Position numbers and translations under genes: made by a program. 60,319 nucleotides of DNA from the NCBI RefSeq assembly GCF_900187965.1, contig NZ_FZNL01000029.1:1-60319 (forward strand), in the 5' to 3' direction. The notes beneath the pieces were generated by a model that was not told where the DNA came from, searched no databases, and saw nothing but the letters and a program-made list of their open reading frames with translations. Origin of the DNA: Flavobacterium sp. ov086 (GTDB taxonomy: Bacteria > Bacteroidota > Bacteroidia > Flavobacteriales > Flavobacteriaceae). How positions within the stretch are numbered: position 1 is the first letter of the stretch; every line of letters begins with the position of its first letter. Shown here one piece after another: positions 60,249 to 60,319 of this stretch.

Positions 60249-60319
60249 GGGCGATTAGCTCAGCTGGTTCAGAGCACCTCGTTTACACCGAGGGGGTCGG
60301 GGGTTCGAACCCCTCATCG
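60249..60319 (+). tRNA. tRNA-Val (anticodon UAC), copy 2, cut by window end
   Basis: 71 bases identical to positions 54655-54725 of copy 1, with anticodon TAC. The last four bases (CCCA) lie beyond the window. The promoter and leader are also near-identical to copy 1 over about 70 bases, making a direct repeat of roughly 140 bases set 5.6 kb apart. Confidence 0.93.

Noticed and set aside
54655..60319. An integrative element with integrase between the tRNA copies
   Set aside because: No integrase, relaxase or phage gene is present inside the segment, so I only call it a tRNA-bounded accessory region.

Overview
The window looks like a low-GC Flavobacteriia chromosome, most likely Flavobacterium. 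The evidence is AT-rich DNA, A-rich leaders without clear Shine-Dalgarno sequences, repeated promoter boxes of the TTG-N(18-21)-TAnnTTTG type, and a gene set typical of that group: split menaquinone genes, a monofunctional proline dehydrogenase, a deoxyhypusine-synthase-like protein beside a short arginine decarboxylase, DUF2853 and YpdA. Genus placement is inferred from the proteins and repeats; no search was run.

Layout. 1-302 is the end of an IS3-like insertion sequence that runs off the left edge. 348-1666 is an ECF sigma factor/anti-sigma pair. 2018-2472 holds a small or decayed gene with a terminator. 2552-5956 carries glutathione peroxidase, a prolyl-aminopeptidase-like hydrolase, an acetyltransferase and a thioredoxin-like protein. 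6133-18023 is a menaquinone region (menD, menB, menA, menC) interleaved with DUF2853, an M28 peptidase, a CvfB-like S1 protein, an UPF0173 hydrolase and DUF2199. 18070-22817 holds two copies of an OmpA-like + helix-hairpin-helix gene pair flanking a CYTH protein and YpdA. 22996-25265 is selO and msrA. 25448-30840 holds a class-V aminotransferase, an AraC regulator, an MdaB-like reductase and an APC permease. 30981-33874 is a compact five-gene operon with largely unknown roles. 33939-40295 holds an acyltransferase, an XRE regulator divergent from an M14 peptidase with a cluster of palindromic operators between them, an Lrp regulator, PEP carboxylase and DinB. 40406-47152 holds recQ, an acidic protein, the deoxyhypusine-synthase-like gene, arginine decarboxylase with a long leader, and aroB. 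47356-54402 holds an O-antigen-ligase-like TPR protein, proline dehydrogenase, a porin and an ABC exporter.

The right end (54655-60319) is an accessory segment bounded by two near-identical tRNA-Val(UAC) genes with the same promoter. A third, degenerate copy of the tRNA 3' end plus terminator lies between them. Inside are two secreted serine hydrolases, a Crp/Fnr regulator, a SnoaL-like protein, a methyltransferase and fragments of decayed genes, as expected of a tRNA-associated hot spot.

Between genes there are many strong hairpin terminators, three copies of a GCCACGAATTCAC inverted repeat, and two copies of a structured element resembling the Flavo-1 RNA motif. Most of the window is ordinary chromosomal metabolism. 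The least explained parts are the XRE/M14 operator cluster, the polyamine cluster with its Arg-containing leader ORF, the duplicated OmpA/HhH module, the five-gene operon and the tRNA-Val island.
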